From Trileptium ribeirensis (taxonomy: Eukaryota > Nematoda > Enoplea > Enoplida > Thoracostomopsidae), in contig JASANE010017530.1 in assembly GCA_030248225.1 (NCBI GenBank), forward strand, positions 1 to 64,000: a DNA stretch of 64,000 nt, read 5' to 3'. The stretch's first letter is position 1. Every line of letters starts with the position of its first letter. A model generated the notes under the pieces. That model saw only the letters and a list, made by a program, of their open reading frames with translations, had not been told where the DNA came from and did no database searches. Positions 43,901 through 51,407 of the stretch are shown here, one piece after another. The translations under genes and the position numbers were made by a program.

Positions 43901-46900
43901 ATATAATTATGATATTTTAGGCGCTGCCGCGAACAGATCTACGAAAAGCAAAGCAATGTAATTGTTCACATTAATATACACAAAAATTTGGTTAATACCG
44001 TCATGTTTTAGACTTTAATTTTTTGCAGTATCTGAAACTAAATTATTCTTAACATAACAATATACAATTATACGAAATAAAGATAAAAATAACATAAGAT
44101 TTGTTGCTAAATTTTGAAGCCACAATTGAAAATAATGCTTTCAGTCGAATATGGTTAAATCAATGTCAGTATTATCTATGGCATACTGCCCGAGAAACCC
44201 TCGTAAAACAATAAAGAAGTGGTTAAATACAAAACTGCACAACGATACAGCCTCTTTACCCTGTACAGTGGTTCTTTAGCATTTTTCTTTTCGCCACATG
44301 ACCAAACCAATTCGCGCTTTTTTAAAAACGATTCCCAGGTAAACATTTGACACTTTCCAGGCTTAAGAGCGTGGGTTTGGCTATCGTCACTGAAATATCT
44401 TCCAAAAATAATACGAACATAAATAAAACGAAATTTTATGCACTTACGAAGAAGTTGCAGAACATGGTTTGCAGTGCAGTGAAGTTTCACACTCATTCAC
44501 ATACAGTAAAGCTTGCTAATACTGATCTGGACACAAACATTAATGTATACTTCTTGAAATGCATTCGAAAAAATTTTGATGTTAGAAATTGTTGAATAAC
44601 TATTCTCTGTTCGCTCGATGGTGGTTCGTTAGACACCCGACAGTTATATTTTCCAGGGATTGTACAGTATTGGCTAAACTAGCAACTGAAAGAAAAGTTA
44701 TTACACGTATGTAGGCAATATATCACTTGTTTACATCAGAATGCAAGCTATTTATGCGCGTCGTATGTACAGGGTTCTCCGCAGTTGGTGTGGGGGGTGG
44801 GAATTGGCGCAGGTGCCCAACAAAATTTTCGAGCTTTACAAAAATTTCGGCTCCACCCAGGTCAACCCCCAGCAGCACTGAGGCTACACAATTCTATTAA
44901 AAATGAAGCGGTGAATGCAAAAATACACATTTTCAGTAAGTTATAAATATGCAATAAAACGGTAAAAATGTTGCATAATGCATAAACGGCACGAAAAATA
45001 CACTTTTATAAAACCTCGCAAATTTAACTACCCGTTACGGTCGCGCCAGGTGAGCTGGGGAAATGCCATCAGGTTTTTTCAGCTCCCCCAGGTTGTAGAT
45101 GGGGTCGCAACTCAAAGACCCCAGGAGGCAGAGGCCAAGAATACGAACAACAAATTATGAATATTACCGAAATACTAAAGCCAAGAAGACTGCTTTAATA
45201 GCGTTCACACGTAAGCGTAGCGCCAAATTCCAGTAAACGCCGAGAAAGATTACTCTCGCTGCTATAGATAATTCGCAAAAGACTTTGGAGGGGTCTTTTT
45301 CTTTATACCCCACTGGGCCGAAATTGGCCAATTTGAAAAATACGGCTTGAGTTTTGACGAAATTCGGCTCTGCTTGACGATGCGGTTCAGGAATTATCCA
45401 TTTTACACATATTAATGACAGTTTTTTATATTTTAGGTTTACCAATAGTTCCCGATCGGTATACAAAAATTTCGAATGATTTTTTCTTGATAAAACCTTT
45501 ATCGATAAAAATTTTTTCGAAAGTTTTAGATATCGACGGAACCTATTGGTAACCCAAACAAGCTCGAAGAAATATGCCATAATTAATTTTCTGAATTCCG
45601 TCGAGTTGAATCCATTGGTGGCTAAATTATCGCCGTATTTATCTTCAAAATTTAAGTCGGGCTGCTGAAAGATAGATAAGATGCCACCTACGAAGATTCA
45701 CAATATACAGAAGAATTGGGATTCTCGCCACAATGATTCAGTAATGAACTAGTCCATACCCCTGCGAAAAGTTAACGGTATATTTGGTCGTAGCATTTGC
45801 TAATAAGGCTGCGGCTTGTCCGTCCATGTAATCTTCTAGAGTGACAATCACAGCATGATCAGCGACACTGCATGTCATGTACATACCGTTATACTAAAAT
45901 AGAATTTATATAGCGTAAAAATATTCCGAATATCTAAGTTCATATCAACGAAAGTTATATGACAACTTGTGAAACGATATTATACATTGTTATCATCGTT
46001 ACATACACTAAACTCAAGTGTGCTTTCGTTTATGACCTTCGCGTGTGTTGGCAAGGTTGATTTCTGAGTTGGACAAAGCAGAAATTTTCAACGTTTTAAA
46101 CACAACCCTGCTTTATATTACGAAAGGTGAAGAAGCGTTTATAGTAACTGGCGGCACAAACTGCATAACTTTTGCGAAACAACAAGAAAAATCACTATCA
46201 CTTAAGTGACCGGAACAGTTTAAATCTAAGCTGAATCATGACATTTAATATTTTTCTACTGAAATTAAGCTACTGGCTAAGGGTTAGGGCGTCCCTAAGC
46301 ATCAGCGAACGCCAGAAATTTAAAACTTACATAATAACAAAATTTGCAAACCCCTAAATTTGTTCCGCCCGAAGCTACCAACAGCAACGCAGTAGTTGAA
46401 AGAAGCCTACCGAGAACAAAGAGGGTTGCAGTTTTTGGTCTAGCTTCCAAAACTGGTTCATTGCACCCTAGCAAATATTTACACAACTCTTCTTAGCTAC
46501 CGTCGCAAAACACAAGTTAGCTGACTAAAATAACTGACAATGGCGTTTACTAAACTTCTATTTCGAAGCTGAAAATCTTAAAGAATAAATAAAAATAGGT
46601 TTAACAGTAATTGTTGTTCAACAGTTATCTACCTGCACCACCAGCGTTTCACTAGCGATTTATTATTTTCGTGAACTCTGACTTGTTTATTTTGAAGTAC
46701 CCCGGTTTACGCGGATATTTTTATAGGGGAGCGGAGAAGGTGCAGACCATTCATTAGTCCTGTGTGACACCAAAATACACCTTCCCTGCTCCTGAAGCCT
46801 TAGTTTTTGACCACCACAATATTTTCCTTCCCCAGGTTGGCCAATTTTCACTAATTTTTAATAAATTTTGCCCAGATATTTGTTAAATTTTGCCAAAATT

Positions 46901-48991
46901 TTTTGATATTTTTGTAAAAGTCACAGGTTTGATACTTTGTTACAGCCTCCCCCTCTACAGATGTTAGAGCTGACCCTGTATATCTGACCAGTAGTCTCAG
47001 AGGCTTAAAAACCCTGGGGCTGGGTAGTCTTTCAAAATTTGCGATCCACGAGTTTCATGGCTATAACAATAATTCTGGCTACCCAAATTGGGAGGGGGTG
47101 GGTGGGCCCTGGCATTTGTCGGTCCCCTGGTTCAACACAGGTGCCATCCGGTTCATGCCTTCTGGCGAAATTTTGGGCTCCCCCCGATTCATTGCCTCTT
47201 GGCAATTTTTTTGTTTCCTATCAGTCCAAAGTACATAAAATTTGATCAAAATTTATACTAAAATTCCGTTTTGAAGCCATAAAATTTCGTACATTTTGTC
47301 AAAATTTGTTTCAAAATCGCTTTTTCCTTCCATCAAACGCGTTTTGGCACTGTTTCTGATACGATTTTTAACCGCTTTTTTCTTGGCAAAATGCCCATGG
47401 CAAAATCGGGAACCCCAAGGTTCATAACCAGCCCCCCGGTTCATGCTCCTTGGTAAAATTTTCAGGGAATGGAGAGCCCAGTAATTTTGTCAACATACAG
47501 TACGTAAAATTAAGTTGGCCATGACATGCTTACGATTAAATTACTGCTGATTAAAACATTTTACATACAAGGTTCGAAACCCACTTAGTATCACTGACGT
47601 ATCTTGCAAGGATTTAATAGCAATAAAACCACACTTGTGCAGAAAATATTACCGAACACAGTTTATATTACAGCTAATCACAAACTAGCTACTCATACAG
47701 CGTCGAGATAAAGAGTGAGAGTGCATGAATCTGTTGCGGATCAACACAGTTCATGCCCGCCTGGCAGAATTTTCAGCGAATGGAGAACCCAGGTTTCGAC
47801 GCACACGGCAGCACGGAAAATCATTAGACCCATTGTGGTTTTGGAGGCACTGTATGTACAACCATGTTGAAAATTGAAACTTGAATCTTTTTGGCACCTG
47901 AATGGAGCATTTTGAACTTCCCGCAGCGTCACAGATTCTCAATAATATGCCAATTTTACAGATACGCACATAAAAAATTAAATTTTTCACATAATTGTTA
48001 GCGAAACATCAACACTGTTCATTGCTATTCGCGAATTCTTCACGAATGAAAATTTTGCTTTTATTTTTTTCTGCAACTGCACATATGAATAAAATAATAA
48101 GCCCCGTGCGTTTAACATGCTATACAATACTTTAAGTAGATCGCTCAGTTGCAACAAGCAAGAAGCTGCCAAATCTTTGGAATTTCACTTTTAAACGTTA
48201 TTATGCCACATATATACTCGAAATCGTTTGCCCTGAAAAAGTGTTGTATTGCAAACTTGCAGCCGTCCACAGCAAACTGGTTTCCATTTTTTATCATTCG
48301 TATCCAAGAGAGAATCTCAAAAAATATCAGAAGACCAGATATAGTCAAAATGTTAAATCCGCGTCATTTCGTTGAATTTATGGTAAAAGTGCCCCCTAGA
48401 AAATGGGGTAGGGGGGCGAGCGACCCTCAGAAAACATGGATGTTTGTGCATGATGACCCCTGCCAGAAATGAGGGGGTAGAGCCAAAAACTTCGTGTGAT
48501 CCAACAAAGGCTCATATTACAGTGCAGGGAAGCGTCATACTGTTTACTTATGCACTCTTGATATTAATTATTATTGGTCATCTATATCAATTGTTTTTGG
48601 AAATCCATGCTCGTACAGATATGCTATAAAATTTTTTTGAAAACCATAAGCTATAAAATTTGTTTGAGCTGTTAGCCGCAATAGAACATTCTTTGCTCGC
48701 TTCTCTCGCTCCGTCGCAAAATCACAACCATAATAAATAGTTTTATTCCATTCGGTACTATATTTGTAGCGACACGGGCGTATGATGCAATTTCGTGCAA
48801 GTTAAATGCAGAACAAAAGAATCTTTATGTTAAAGGAAACAAAATAATGTCCTTACATCATTTGATAGCTTTAGTAAAGCTTCGTATGTGTCGGTGTATG
48901 GAAACTGAACAGATTCCTGGTCGCTGTTTTCATACTTTGCCGTAAGCAGCATGTTTTTAGGATTCGTTTGTCGAGGCCAAAATGGAACACA
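4751..48991 (-). CDS. VPS13: VPS13 bridge-like lipid transfer protein, C-terminal part (20 exons)
   Basis: VPS13 proteins are very long rods with a hydrophobic groove that carries phospholipids between organelle membranes at contact sites; the C-terminal modules choose the acceptor membrane. The exons, read from 48,991 down, join in frame at every junction and give about 898 codons plus a stop. The order matches the family: end of the VAB repeats (exons 48857-44260), the APT1-like segment (43357-38177), the segment with [13 protein letters not shown] and [12 protein letters not shown] (27248-20709), the glycine-rich [16 protein letters not shown] and [13 protein letters not shown] segments (17105-12406), then the PH-like domain (11795-7770). 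Wording is closest to the VPS13A/C branch; VPS13D hallmarks were not seen. Nearly all introns have GT...AG ends. The N-terminal two thirds, including the chorein domain, is absent and must lie beyond the window. No frameshift or premature stop was found, so the gene looks intact here. Confidence 0.93.
4952..6499. other. intron sequence, nothing recognised
   Basis: AT-rich stretch inside the proposed last intron of VPS13. No repeat unit, transposon protein or extra exon could be supported. Confidence 0.5.
6500..7285. repeat. degenerate tandem array, period about 165-210
   Basis: Four to five diverged units recur, each with cagcctac(c/a)ggaaaacc, then tgatgacct(g/t), then a variant of ctggaaatcggtttcatt and gtctgaaaaggcataagatactcg(t/g)gctgga. 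Unit starts are near 6513, 6700, 6925, 7098 and 7263. It sits inside the last VPS13 intron. The family is not recognised. Confidence 0.75.
7770..7853 (-). CDS. VPS13: VPS13 exon: PH-like domain, late strand
   Basis: Acceptor ggttttctcag and donor CAG|gtatgt bound 28 codons in phase 0. The peptide contains [16 protein letters not shown], matching the family's conserved strand near the very C terminus. It joins directly to the preceding exon ending KFVLK. Confidence 0.88.
8324..8447 (-). CDS. VPS13: VPS13 exon: PH-like domain core
   Basis: Acceptor gcttgttgcag and donor AAG|gtaacg bound 124 bases (phase 2 in, 0 out). The peptide has [12 protein letters not shown] and [14 protein letters not shown], corresponding to the family's strand-turn-strand with a conserved W near the hydrophobic core. 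Confidence 0.92.
9397..9491 (-). CDS. VPS13: VPS13 exon: start of PH-like domain
   Basis: Acceptor ctgcattttag and donor CTA|gtaggt bound 95 bases (phase 0 in, 2 out). The peptide [17 protein letters not shown] is the typical first strand, and the split codon TA+C restores the frame into the next exon. Confidence 0.92.
9930..10448 (+). repeat. satellite-like tandem repeat, about 150-200 bp period
   Basis: Three diverged units share gttgcggagatattgcc, ttcaaaaac and gagaccaa(t/c)aacac. Repeat landmarks fall near 9978, 10130 and 10330. The same family occurs in the opposite orientation at 50,270-50,900. It lies in the intron between VPS13 exons 11795-11909 and 9397-9491. Confidence 0.8.
10449..10928. 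mobile_element. MITE with about 45-bp terminal inverted repeats
   Basis: The ends tgcttgagtccactttaggt and the complement of the right end (tgcatgagtccgctttaggt) form inverted repeats that continue through a cttttgtta/cttttgtca segment. The 480-bp element interrupts the satellite, whose sequence resumes at 10,929. No transposase is encoded. The target duplication is unclear. Confidence 0.7.
10929..10990 (+). repeat. satellite remainder right of the MITE
   Basis: Sequence tatatagagaatgaatt followed by aaattgagataaaagcaccc matches the satellite unit left of the MITE, showing that the MITE inserted into a pre-existing unit. Confidence 0.65.
11277..11520 (-). repeat. diverged copy of dispersed repeat family A (tentative)
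   Basis: The complementary strand reads ctcaatcgactgaaaatatt then catgaactt, resembling the end of the repeat at 21,720-22,115. Similarity is low, so this assignment is tentative. Confidence 0.35.
11795..11909 (-). CDS. VPS13: VPS13 exon: linker into PH-like domain
   Basis: Acceptor ttaatttacag and donor GTT|gtaagt bound 115 bases (phase 2 in, 0 out). The peptide includes [13 protein letters not shown], the conserved RPPRY...GIIRPY element that links the helical region to the PH-like domain. Confidence 0.95.
12406..12575 (-). CDS. VPS13: VPS13 exon: KPVEGA / GFFKGVGKG region
   Basis: Acceptor caattttag and donor CG|gttagt bound 170 bases (phase 0 in, 2 out). The peptide has [34 protein letters not shown] and [11 protein letters not shown], the strongly conserved glycine-rich repeats of the VPS13 C-terminal region shared with ATG2. 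Confidence 0.98.
13063..13448. repeat. recent 199-bp tandem duplication
   Basis: Two adjacent units start at 13,063 and 13,262 and are nearly identical over about 190 bases (landmarks aattctgaaacagtcaacta, ttcaggaataattataa, gatactcgacttaatttggc). Few differences indicate a young event. Open frames on the minus strand exist in both units but resemble nothing known. Confidence 0.92.
13676..14452 (+). pseudogene. Tc1/mariner-superfamily transposase, degenerate
   Basis: Readable pieces in several frames follow the order of a mariner-type DDE transposase: an [14 protein letters not shown] piece followed by [10 protein letters not shown] around the first catalytic aspartate, then [23 protein letters not shown] with the second aspartate, and [17 protein letters not shown]. 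The third acidic residue of the family position is asparagine here. Several stops and frameshifts are present (for example TGA after ADEVI at 13,861). Terminal inverted repeats were not found. It lies in a VPS13 intron on the opposite strand. Confidence 0.82.
14453..17104. other. intron sequence without recognised genes
   Basis: The longest open frame, plus strand 15,967-16,248 (93 codons), has no motif I recognise and no sign of splicing to anything. Otherwise the stretch is AT-rich intron sequence. Confidence 0.45.
17105..17268 (-). CDS. VPS13: VPS13 exon: [16 protein letters not shown] region
   Basis: Acceptor atggttaag and donor ACG|gtttgt bound 164 bases (phase 1 in, 0 out). The peptide has [44 protein letters not shown], diagnostic of VPS13A/C. 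Confidence 0.98.
18246..19400 (+). mobile_element. Helentron-associated-like repeat element, copy 1
   Basis: The left end (tagtaactctatcgaga), a core unit with caccgg-like and atgagtttcc words, and a right end (ataaatcgactatgcc-like, then a short CA microsatellite in gatcacacacacac) all recur in the same order at 35,610-37,665. Conserved ends flanking a variable number of core units plus a terminal microsatellite is the layout of HINE/Pearl-type nonautonomous Helentrons. This copy has about one core unit and is interrupted by a foldback MITE. The family assignment rests on architecture only. Confidence 0.7.
18896..19232. mobile_element. 337-bp foldback MITE with 8-bp target duplication
   Basis: Two arms of about 150 bases are inverted copies (18,896-19,050 and 19,085-19,232), with ends ggttattttccattatc and the complement gattatttttcattatc. 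CAGGGATG is present on both sides (18,888-18,895 and 19,233-19,240). The related element at 37,497-37,510 has the uninterrupted site, confirming insertion. An 8-bp duplication fits a hAT-type mechanism. Confidence 0.88.
19401..20708. other. intron sequence, nothing recognised
   Basis: No exon, repeat or transposon protein could be supported between the Helentron-like element and the next VPS13 exon. Confidence 0.5.
20709..20784 (-). CDS. VPS13: VPS13 exon: GPEEFAEG region
   Basis: Acceptor tattttag and donor TTG|gtaatt bound 76 bases (phase 0 in, 1 out). The peptide [20 protein letters not shown] is one of the most conserved blocks of the VPS13 family. Confidence 0.98.
21720..22115 (+). repeat. 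dispersed repeat family A, copy 1
   Basis: About 400 bases with landmarks ttttgggctcccc, tcagtccaaagtacataaaa, atttgatcaaaattt, cgatttttaac and ttcagtgaatggagagccca. The same order recurs at 47,075-47,490 and partly at 41,285-41,600 and 47,749-47,795. G and C runs alternate with AT-rich sequence. No coding capacity or terminal repeats were recognised. Confidence 0.8.
22577..22879 (-). pseudogene. Penelope-like RT C-terminus / GIY-YIG endonuclease start, left arm
   Basis: The 100-residue frame contains [12 protein letters not shown], then [17 protein letters not shown] and [11 protein letters not shown]. The VYKF...YIG arrangement with a CxxC between and the following R..L..R..EH is the hallmark of the GIY-YIG nuclease of Penelope-like retroelements. 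The rest of the reverse transcriptase and the nuclease is missing, so this is a fragment. Confidence 0.85.
23092..23356 (+). pseudogene. Penelope-like RT C-terminus / GIY-YIG start, right arm
   Basis: Inverted copy of the left arm in an open frame that starts upstream and runs across the palindrome centre. It repeats [12 protein letters not shown] and [16 protein letters not shown], then diverges after GCSRR into a stop. The two arms differ by scattered substitutions, so the inversion is not recent. Confidence 0.82.
24350..24545 (-). CDS. VPS13: VPS13 exon: VIGNPFGL region
   Basis: Acceptor aatcacttcag and donor CAG|gtaata bound 196 bases (phase 2 in, 0 out). The peptide has [49 protein letters not shown] and DLFYEPIQ, the core signature of the VPS13 C-terminal region. 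Confidence 0.98.
24919..25190 (-). CDS. VPS13: VPS13 exon: SFSQGG / [10 protein letters not shown] region
   Basis: Acceptor atccgtcatag and donor TAA|gtaagt bound 272 bases (phase 0 in, 2 out). The peptide has [20 protein letters not shown], a Gly/Ala/Ser-rich loop, and [18 protein letters not shown], as in VPS13A/C. The next exon is only 373 bases downstream. Confidence 0.96.
25191..27247. other. intron, nothing firmly recognised
   Basis: Opposed open frames at 25,483-25,819 (78 and 104 codons) and 25,992-26,225 have no recognisable motif. A GC-rich patch at 26,820-26,890 (gggagcccccaggtt) resembles a patch near 45,040-45,120 and may be another low-copy repeat. Confidence 0.4.
27248..27380 (-). 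CDS. VPS13: VPS13 exon: LIQEM region
   Basis: Acceptor catattatag opens [17 protein letters not shown], then [10 protein letters not shown], a conserved VPS13 strand-helix block (phase 2 in). I chose donor AAA|gtgaaa because it leaves phase 0 and joins VDLLEKD of the next exon; the nearby donor TCAT|gtaaag would break the frame. Confidence 0.93.
28516..28687. repeat. diverged ~98-bp tandem duplication
   Basis: Two units (28,516-28,589 and 28,614-28,687) share tgccataaa, acatattcatgta and ccgtatataattg.attgtca. Low-complexity composition limits confidence. Confidence 0.6.
30189..30271. repeat. perfect 14-bp inverted repeat in AT-rich block
   Basis: aaggttatatataa at 30,189-30,202 pairs exactly with ttatatataacctt at 30,258-30,271, leaving a 55-base loop. 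Base composition here makes chance palindromes common. Confidence 0.6.
31739..35609 (+). pseudogene. LINE (RNase H-bearing, I/R1/LOA-like) reverse transcriptase, dead
   Basis: Pieces in several frames follow non-LTR order: a pre-RT segment (31,739-32,080), RT fingers with MTFI.EPLKLDY (32,420-32,490), [10 protein letters not shown] motif with [11 protein letters not shown] (near 32,695), [13 protein letters not shown] (near 32,870), the active-site box read as AYSVDL where the first aspartate of the usual YADD is valine (GTT at 32,971-32,973), the thumb with [15 protein letters not shown] (34,378-34,430), and a C-terminal RNase H (34,939-35,330) with [14 protein letters not shown] and LADELAR; its first catalytic aspartate (TDGS) is glycine. 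Stops, frameshifts and a MITE at 33,075-34,258 disrupt it. The 5' half with the endonuclease is missing. The 3' tail ends in tatctatgtatctatct. Confidence 0.92.
33075..34258. mobile_element. 1,184-bp hAT-like MITE inside the LINE
   Basis: Ends CAGGGAGTAACCGG and CCGGTTATTCCCTG are inverted repeats, flanked by the 8-bp duplication atggcttt (33,067-33,074 and 34,259-34,266). Subterminal runs of ttccgg/ccggaa follow both ends. Eight-base duplications and CAGGG termini fit hAT superfamily elements. No transposase is recognisable; an internal minus-strand frame (33,794-34,120) is not conserved as a frame in the second copy at 51,408-51,900. Confidence 0.92.
35610..37665 (+). mobile_element. Helentron-associated-like repeat element, copy 2, five core units
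   Basis: The left end tagtaactctatcgaga and the right end with gatcacacacacagac match copy 1 at 18,246. Between them are five core units with starts near 35,746, 36,083, 36,442, 36,802 and 37,162, a period close to 360. Each carries aacaccgg.aatgagtttccca, gccgccca.gacgtcag, tttgggtcgaggaacc and aagataaaaataacctt. Short frames inside units are repetitive and not coding. The element starts immediately after the LINE tail. Confidence 0.85.
37666..38176. other. intron sequence, nothing recognised
   Basis: No feature supported between the repeat element and the next VPS13 exon. Confidence 0.5.
38177..38237 (-). CDS. VPS13: VPS13 exon: PKPFTEVS region
   Basis: Acceptor ataattttcag and donor AAA|gtacgt bound 61 bases (phase 1 in, 2 out). 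The peptide [19 protein letters not shown] matches the conserved PKPF block that precedes YFKVLIQEM in the family. Confidence 0.95.
38706..38787 (-). CDS. VPS13: VPS13 exon: VDNQL / VPPPKS region
   Basis: Acceptor tattattcatag and donor GTA|gtaagt bound 82 bases (phase 0 in, 1 out). The peptide has [20 protein letters not shown], the family's (V/I)DNQL...P(V/I)PPPKS block. Confidence 0.96.
39674..39808 (-). CDS. VPS13: VPS13 exon: [11 protein letters not shown] region
   Basis: Acceptor aattcatag and donor CAA|gtatga bound 45 codons in phase 0. The peptide has [13 protein letters not shown] and [13 protein letters not shown], matching the conserved block just before VDNQL. Confidence 0.95.
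40756..40909 (-). CDS. VPS13: VPS13 exon: SSGIVWE region
   Basis: Acceptor gtcttttcag and donor CTT|gtaaga bound 154 bases (phase 2 in, 0 out). The peptide has [20 protein letters not shown] and LETAYTKF; a serine is completed across the junction as in the family's TSSGVVWE. Confidence 0.95.
41285..41600 (-). repeat. dispersed repeat family A, partial copy
   Basis: Minus-strand match to the 21,720 copy, including the complements of gatcaaattttatg and caaaatcttgccagg.gcatga. Flanking G runs (gggggc) are typical of the family. Confidence 0.7.
42482..42594 (-). CDS. VPS13: VPS13 exon: [11 protein letters not shown] region
   Basis: Acceptor aaatgttttag and donor AAG|gtttgt bound 113 bases (phase 0 in, 2 out). 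The peptide has [15 protein letters not shown] and EILYLSIT, a signature of the family's APT1-like domain. Confidence 0.97.
43357..43479 (-). CDS. VPS13: VPS13 exon: [14 protein letters not shown] region
   Basis: Acceptor tgaattatag and donor CAG|gtaaag bound 41 codons in phase 0. The peptide has [20 protein letters not shown] and closes with the family's SLASL.QQ-like end (VLATLAQQ). Confidence 0.97.
44260..44389 (-). CDS. VPS13: VPS13 exon: end of VAB region
   Basis: Acceptor gaagatatttcag and donor AGG|gtaaag bound 130 bases (phase 2 in, 0 out). The peptide [20 protein letters not shown], followed by ELVWSCG, matches the repeated LxPGxxxxYTWDxP motif of VPS13 VAB repeats. Confidence 0.93.
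45760..45893 (-). CDS. VPS13: VPS13 exon: VAB repeat strand
   Basis: Acceptor attctattttag and donor AGGG|gtatgg bound 134 bases (phase 0 in, 2 out). The peptide [20 protein letters not shown], then [17 protein letters not shown], fits the family's ALLVNxT strand. The split codon GG+T keeps the frame. Confidence 0.92.
45894..47074. other. intron sequence
   Basis: No exon found. A GC-rich patch near 46,715-46,800 resembles the flanks of dispersed family A but cannot be assigned. Confidence 0.4.
47075..47490 (+). repeat. dispersed repeat family A, copy 2
   Basis: Same order as the 21,720 copy: ttttgggctcccccc, tcagtccaaagtacataaaa, gatcaaaatttatactaaaa, cgatttttaacc, and gggaatggagagcccagt. 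It is the best-preserved match in the window. Confidence 0.82.
47749..47795 (+). repeat. dispersed repeat family A, 3' end only
   Basis: ttcatgcccgcctggcagaa, followed by ttcagcgaatggaga, matches the final 45 bases of the family, about 300 bases after copy 2. It may be a truncated copy. Confidence 0.65.
48857..48991 (-). CDS. VPS13: VPS13 exon: CVPFWP region (most 5' exon in window)
   Basis: Acceptor gaaaatattttag and donor GAT|gtaagg bound 45 codons in phase 0. The peptide begins [15 protein letters not shown] and has [17 protein letters not shown], the VAB-region block usually written as C.PFWP. The exon before it was not found in the remaining 15 kb. Confidence 0.92.
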
Positions 48992-50269
48992 CTAAAATAT
49001 TTTCGTTTCAAAGATTAGTAATAGTCGCAGAGATTAAAAATAGCTGGAATTATCAAGCTTCCTTAAATCGTTACCCAAATCTGAGCTGTGACGTAAGAAA
49101 GGCGAACACATTTCGCATTCAGCGCTGAGCACAGGCGAAAGTAGTTACGATTTTGAAGACATTTTATTTACACACTTATGCAGATATACCGACTGAGTTG
49201 TGAAAGCCAGATATAAAAGCATTGTGTATATAAATACAAATATAAGGTCGGGCAATGCAAATTTAACAGTAAAGAAAATATTGCCAACCCAGATGAATAA
49301 TTGCACTATAAACCTATGATTATGGCGATTTTGGCGTCGAAATGGCTTTTTGGTATTTTTTACATAGGCAAGCCAATATTTACAGGAGCAGTAATCAGTG
49401 TCAAAATAACGTAAGTTCCACTACATTCTTCCATCCATAGCATCAAATCTGCTGCTGCTTCCAAATCCAATGAGATGATTTAAGTCCAAATGGTTATCTT
49501 TAATGATGACTGTAGACATTACAATATGTCCCTGCCCAAAATATAATGTATTGCGTGGAAAGATCATCAACCAAGAAGAAATGTTAGTGCAAACATGATC
49601 GTCTACAATTCCTGCGTATTGTCTAGCGTTGAGGAAAGTGCCACACTAAGTCCAACCCAAATAGCTTGGTTCGAGCTCGATATTTTAGCCACAGGCCAGG
49701 TCGGAGCTGCTGCCAGCATGCTCAAGAATGTTGGCACCGAACTACTAATACATAAAGAACGTTCGCAACGGCTGCTAATACTAATATTGAACAAAGTTTC
49801 AGCACTCACCAATGTAAATTAATGTGACGATTCGCATGTGCGCAATAACTTAGTTACCCGTACAATCTGCATGATTATTTCTACTGTATTTGAATTCTGA
49901 GTGTCGTGAATGGAACGAGCGCAGTCAGGGTGGTAAATTTCGATTGTGTCCGTCCCTAGGTTGTTGGAGGGTGACATCTTTATTTAAACATCAGCTAGGC
50001 GGATTGTTTTGCGGGATATCTTATTCGGAATCTTAAAATATCCATTTGTGCCCTTTAGATACGAAGACAGATTCCAGCTTCTTATGACCGTAAAATGGCA
50101 AAATTGTCTCGGGACGGGGCAAAATAGAGTACCCACACGTTATGGATTGTACGTAACTGGTGCAGATATCCTAGCCAAATGCTTCGGACTGCAAACCAGC
50201 TCTATAAGGCTGTATATTATGCTCTGCTACATGGCTCTTTTAGGATAATGATCTGGGTCAAACGCGCAC
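48992..50269. other. intron sequence, no certain exon
   Basis: The expected preceding VPS13 exon should end in phase 0. Open stretches on the minus strand at 49,420-49,540 and on either strand at 49,595-49,822 do not match the family. Confidence 0.4.
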
Positions 50270-50900
50270 CATGAGACCCAAAATAGACGAAAATGGCAAT
50301 ATCTCAGCAATCGCAGGAGCTATATGGGTGTTATTGGTCTCATTTTGGATAGCTATTCGCCCTCTATATAGCCGCTGTTGTCATTAATTATACTACAAAG
50401 ATGGGCCAAAATTGTGATTTTAATGCGTCCATGAGACCAAAATACAAGATAAGTACATTTATCTCCACAATCGTGGAACTATGTGGATGTTGTTCGTCTC
50501 ATTTGGTAGCGCGATTCACAGTGTACTAAGCTGTACAGAGCGTGCTGCTATTGCGGGGTTGGGTCAATTTGGGGTTTTCAAATGGCCCATGAATGCCAAA
50601 ATACACGAGTAAGTCAATATCTCCGCAGCCGCTCGAGCTGTACATAATATATGAGTATTTGTTGGTCTCATTTTATAGAGCAATTGAACTATCTATATAG
50701 CTGCGCATAATGTGCTGTTGTTTTCATTATTTACGCTGTATGGCTGGGTCAAGACGGAGCTTTCAAAGGGCCCGTGAGACCCAAAATACACATAAACGGC
50801 AATATCTCCGCAATAGCTCTATCTATGTGGGCGTTCCTGGCATTATTTTGTATAGCACTTCATCGTCTAGTTAGTTGCGCATCGTGAGTCCCTAAATACA
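50270..50900 (-). repeat. satellite-like tandem repeat, second array
   Basis: Four units with caatatctccgcaat.gc, then tgttggtctcattttatag, and ctatatagc.gc have landmarks near 50,300, 50,457, 50,616 and 50,800. It is the reverse complement of the array at 9,930-10,448. Confidence 0.82.
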
Positions 50901-51407
50901 AAATAAGCGAGTACAACTCTGAACGATTAAAGCAACATTGCTGATAATGAATTAATCTTGTAAGTTGACGCTCAATACAGCTGTGGACGCATCTCTAATA
51001 AATAAACATATATAATATTCAGAATTTTCTACCCTGACGATGAAACAAACTGCTATGGTTTGTCAAATATAAAGTGGTGGTTTTAATTGAGCATTTATAA
51101 CTTTTTAAGTGTTAATTATAGACCAATAAGAGTATATCATCATGACCGTCGTAATGAGTACTTTTTTTATAAAATAAAAAATTGAAATATAAAAAATTCG
51201 ATTTCTCCCCTGTGTTTAACATATTCGCACAAATTTTGAAGCACTATTTTTCCTTCTTAAAAGACATCTTCTGACGGAATTTTTCATGAAAATTCCAACC
51301 CATTAACCGTTTCGTGGGGAGGGAGAAGAAAGAGGGTGAGGGTAAATATTTTACACGTTATAACTATATATTATATTACACATTATAACTATATATTATA
51401 TCTGTAT

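Noticed and set aside
45164..45580. 138-codon minus-strand open frame
   Set aside because: No recognisable domain, lies within an intron, and does not join the flanking VPS13 exons, which already match each other in phase.
49420..49545. Possible VPS13 exon before CVPFWP
   Set aside because: Readable in two frames, but neither matches the family or joins in phase 0 without a stop.
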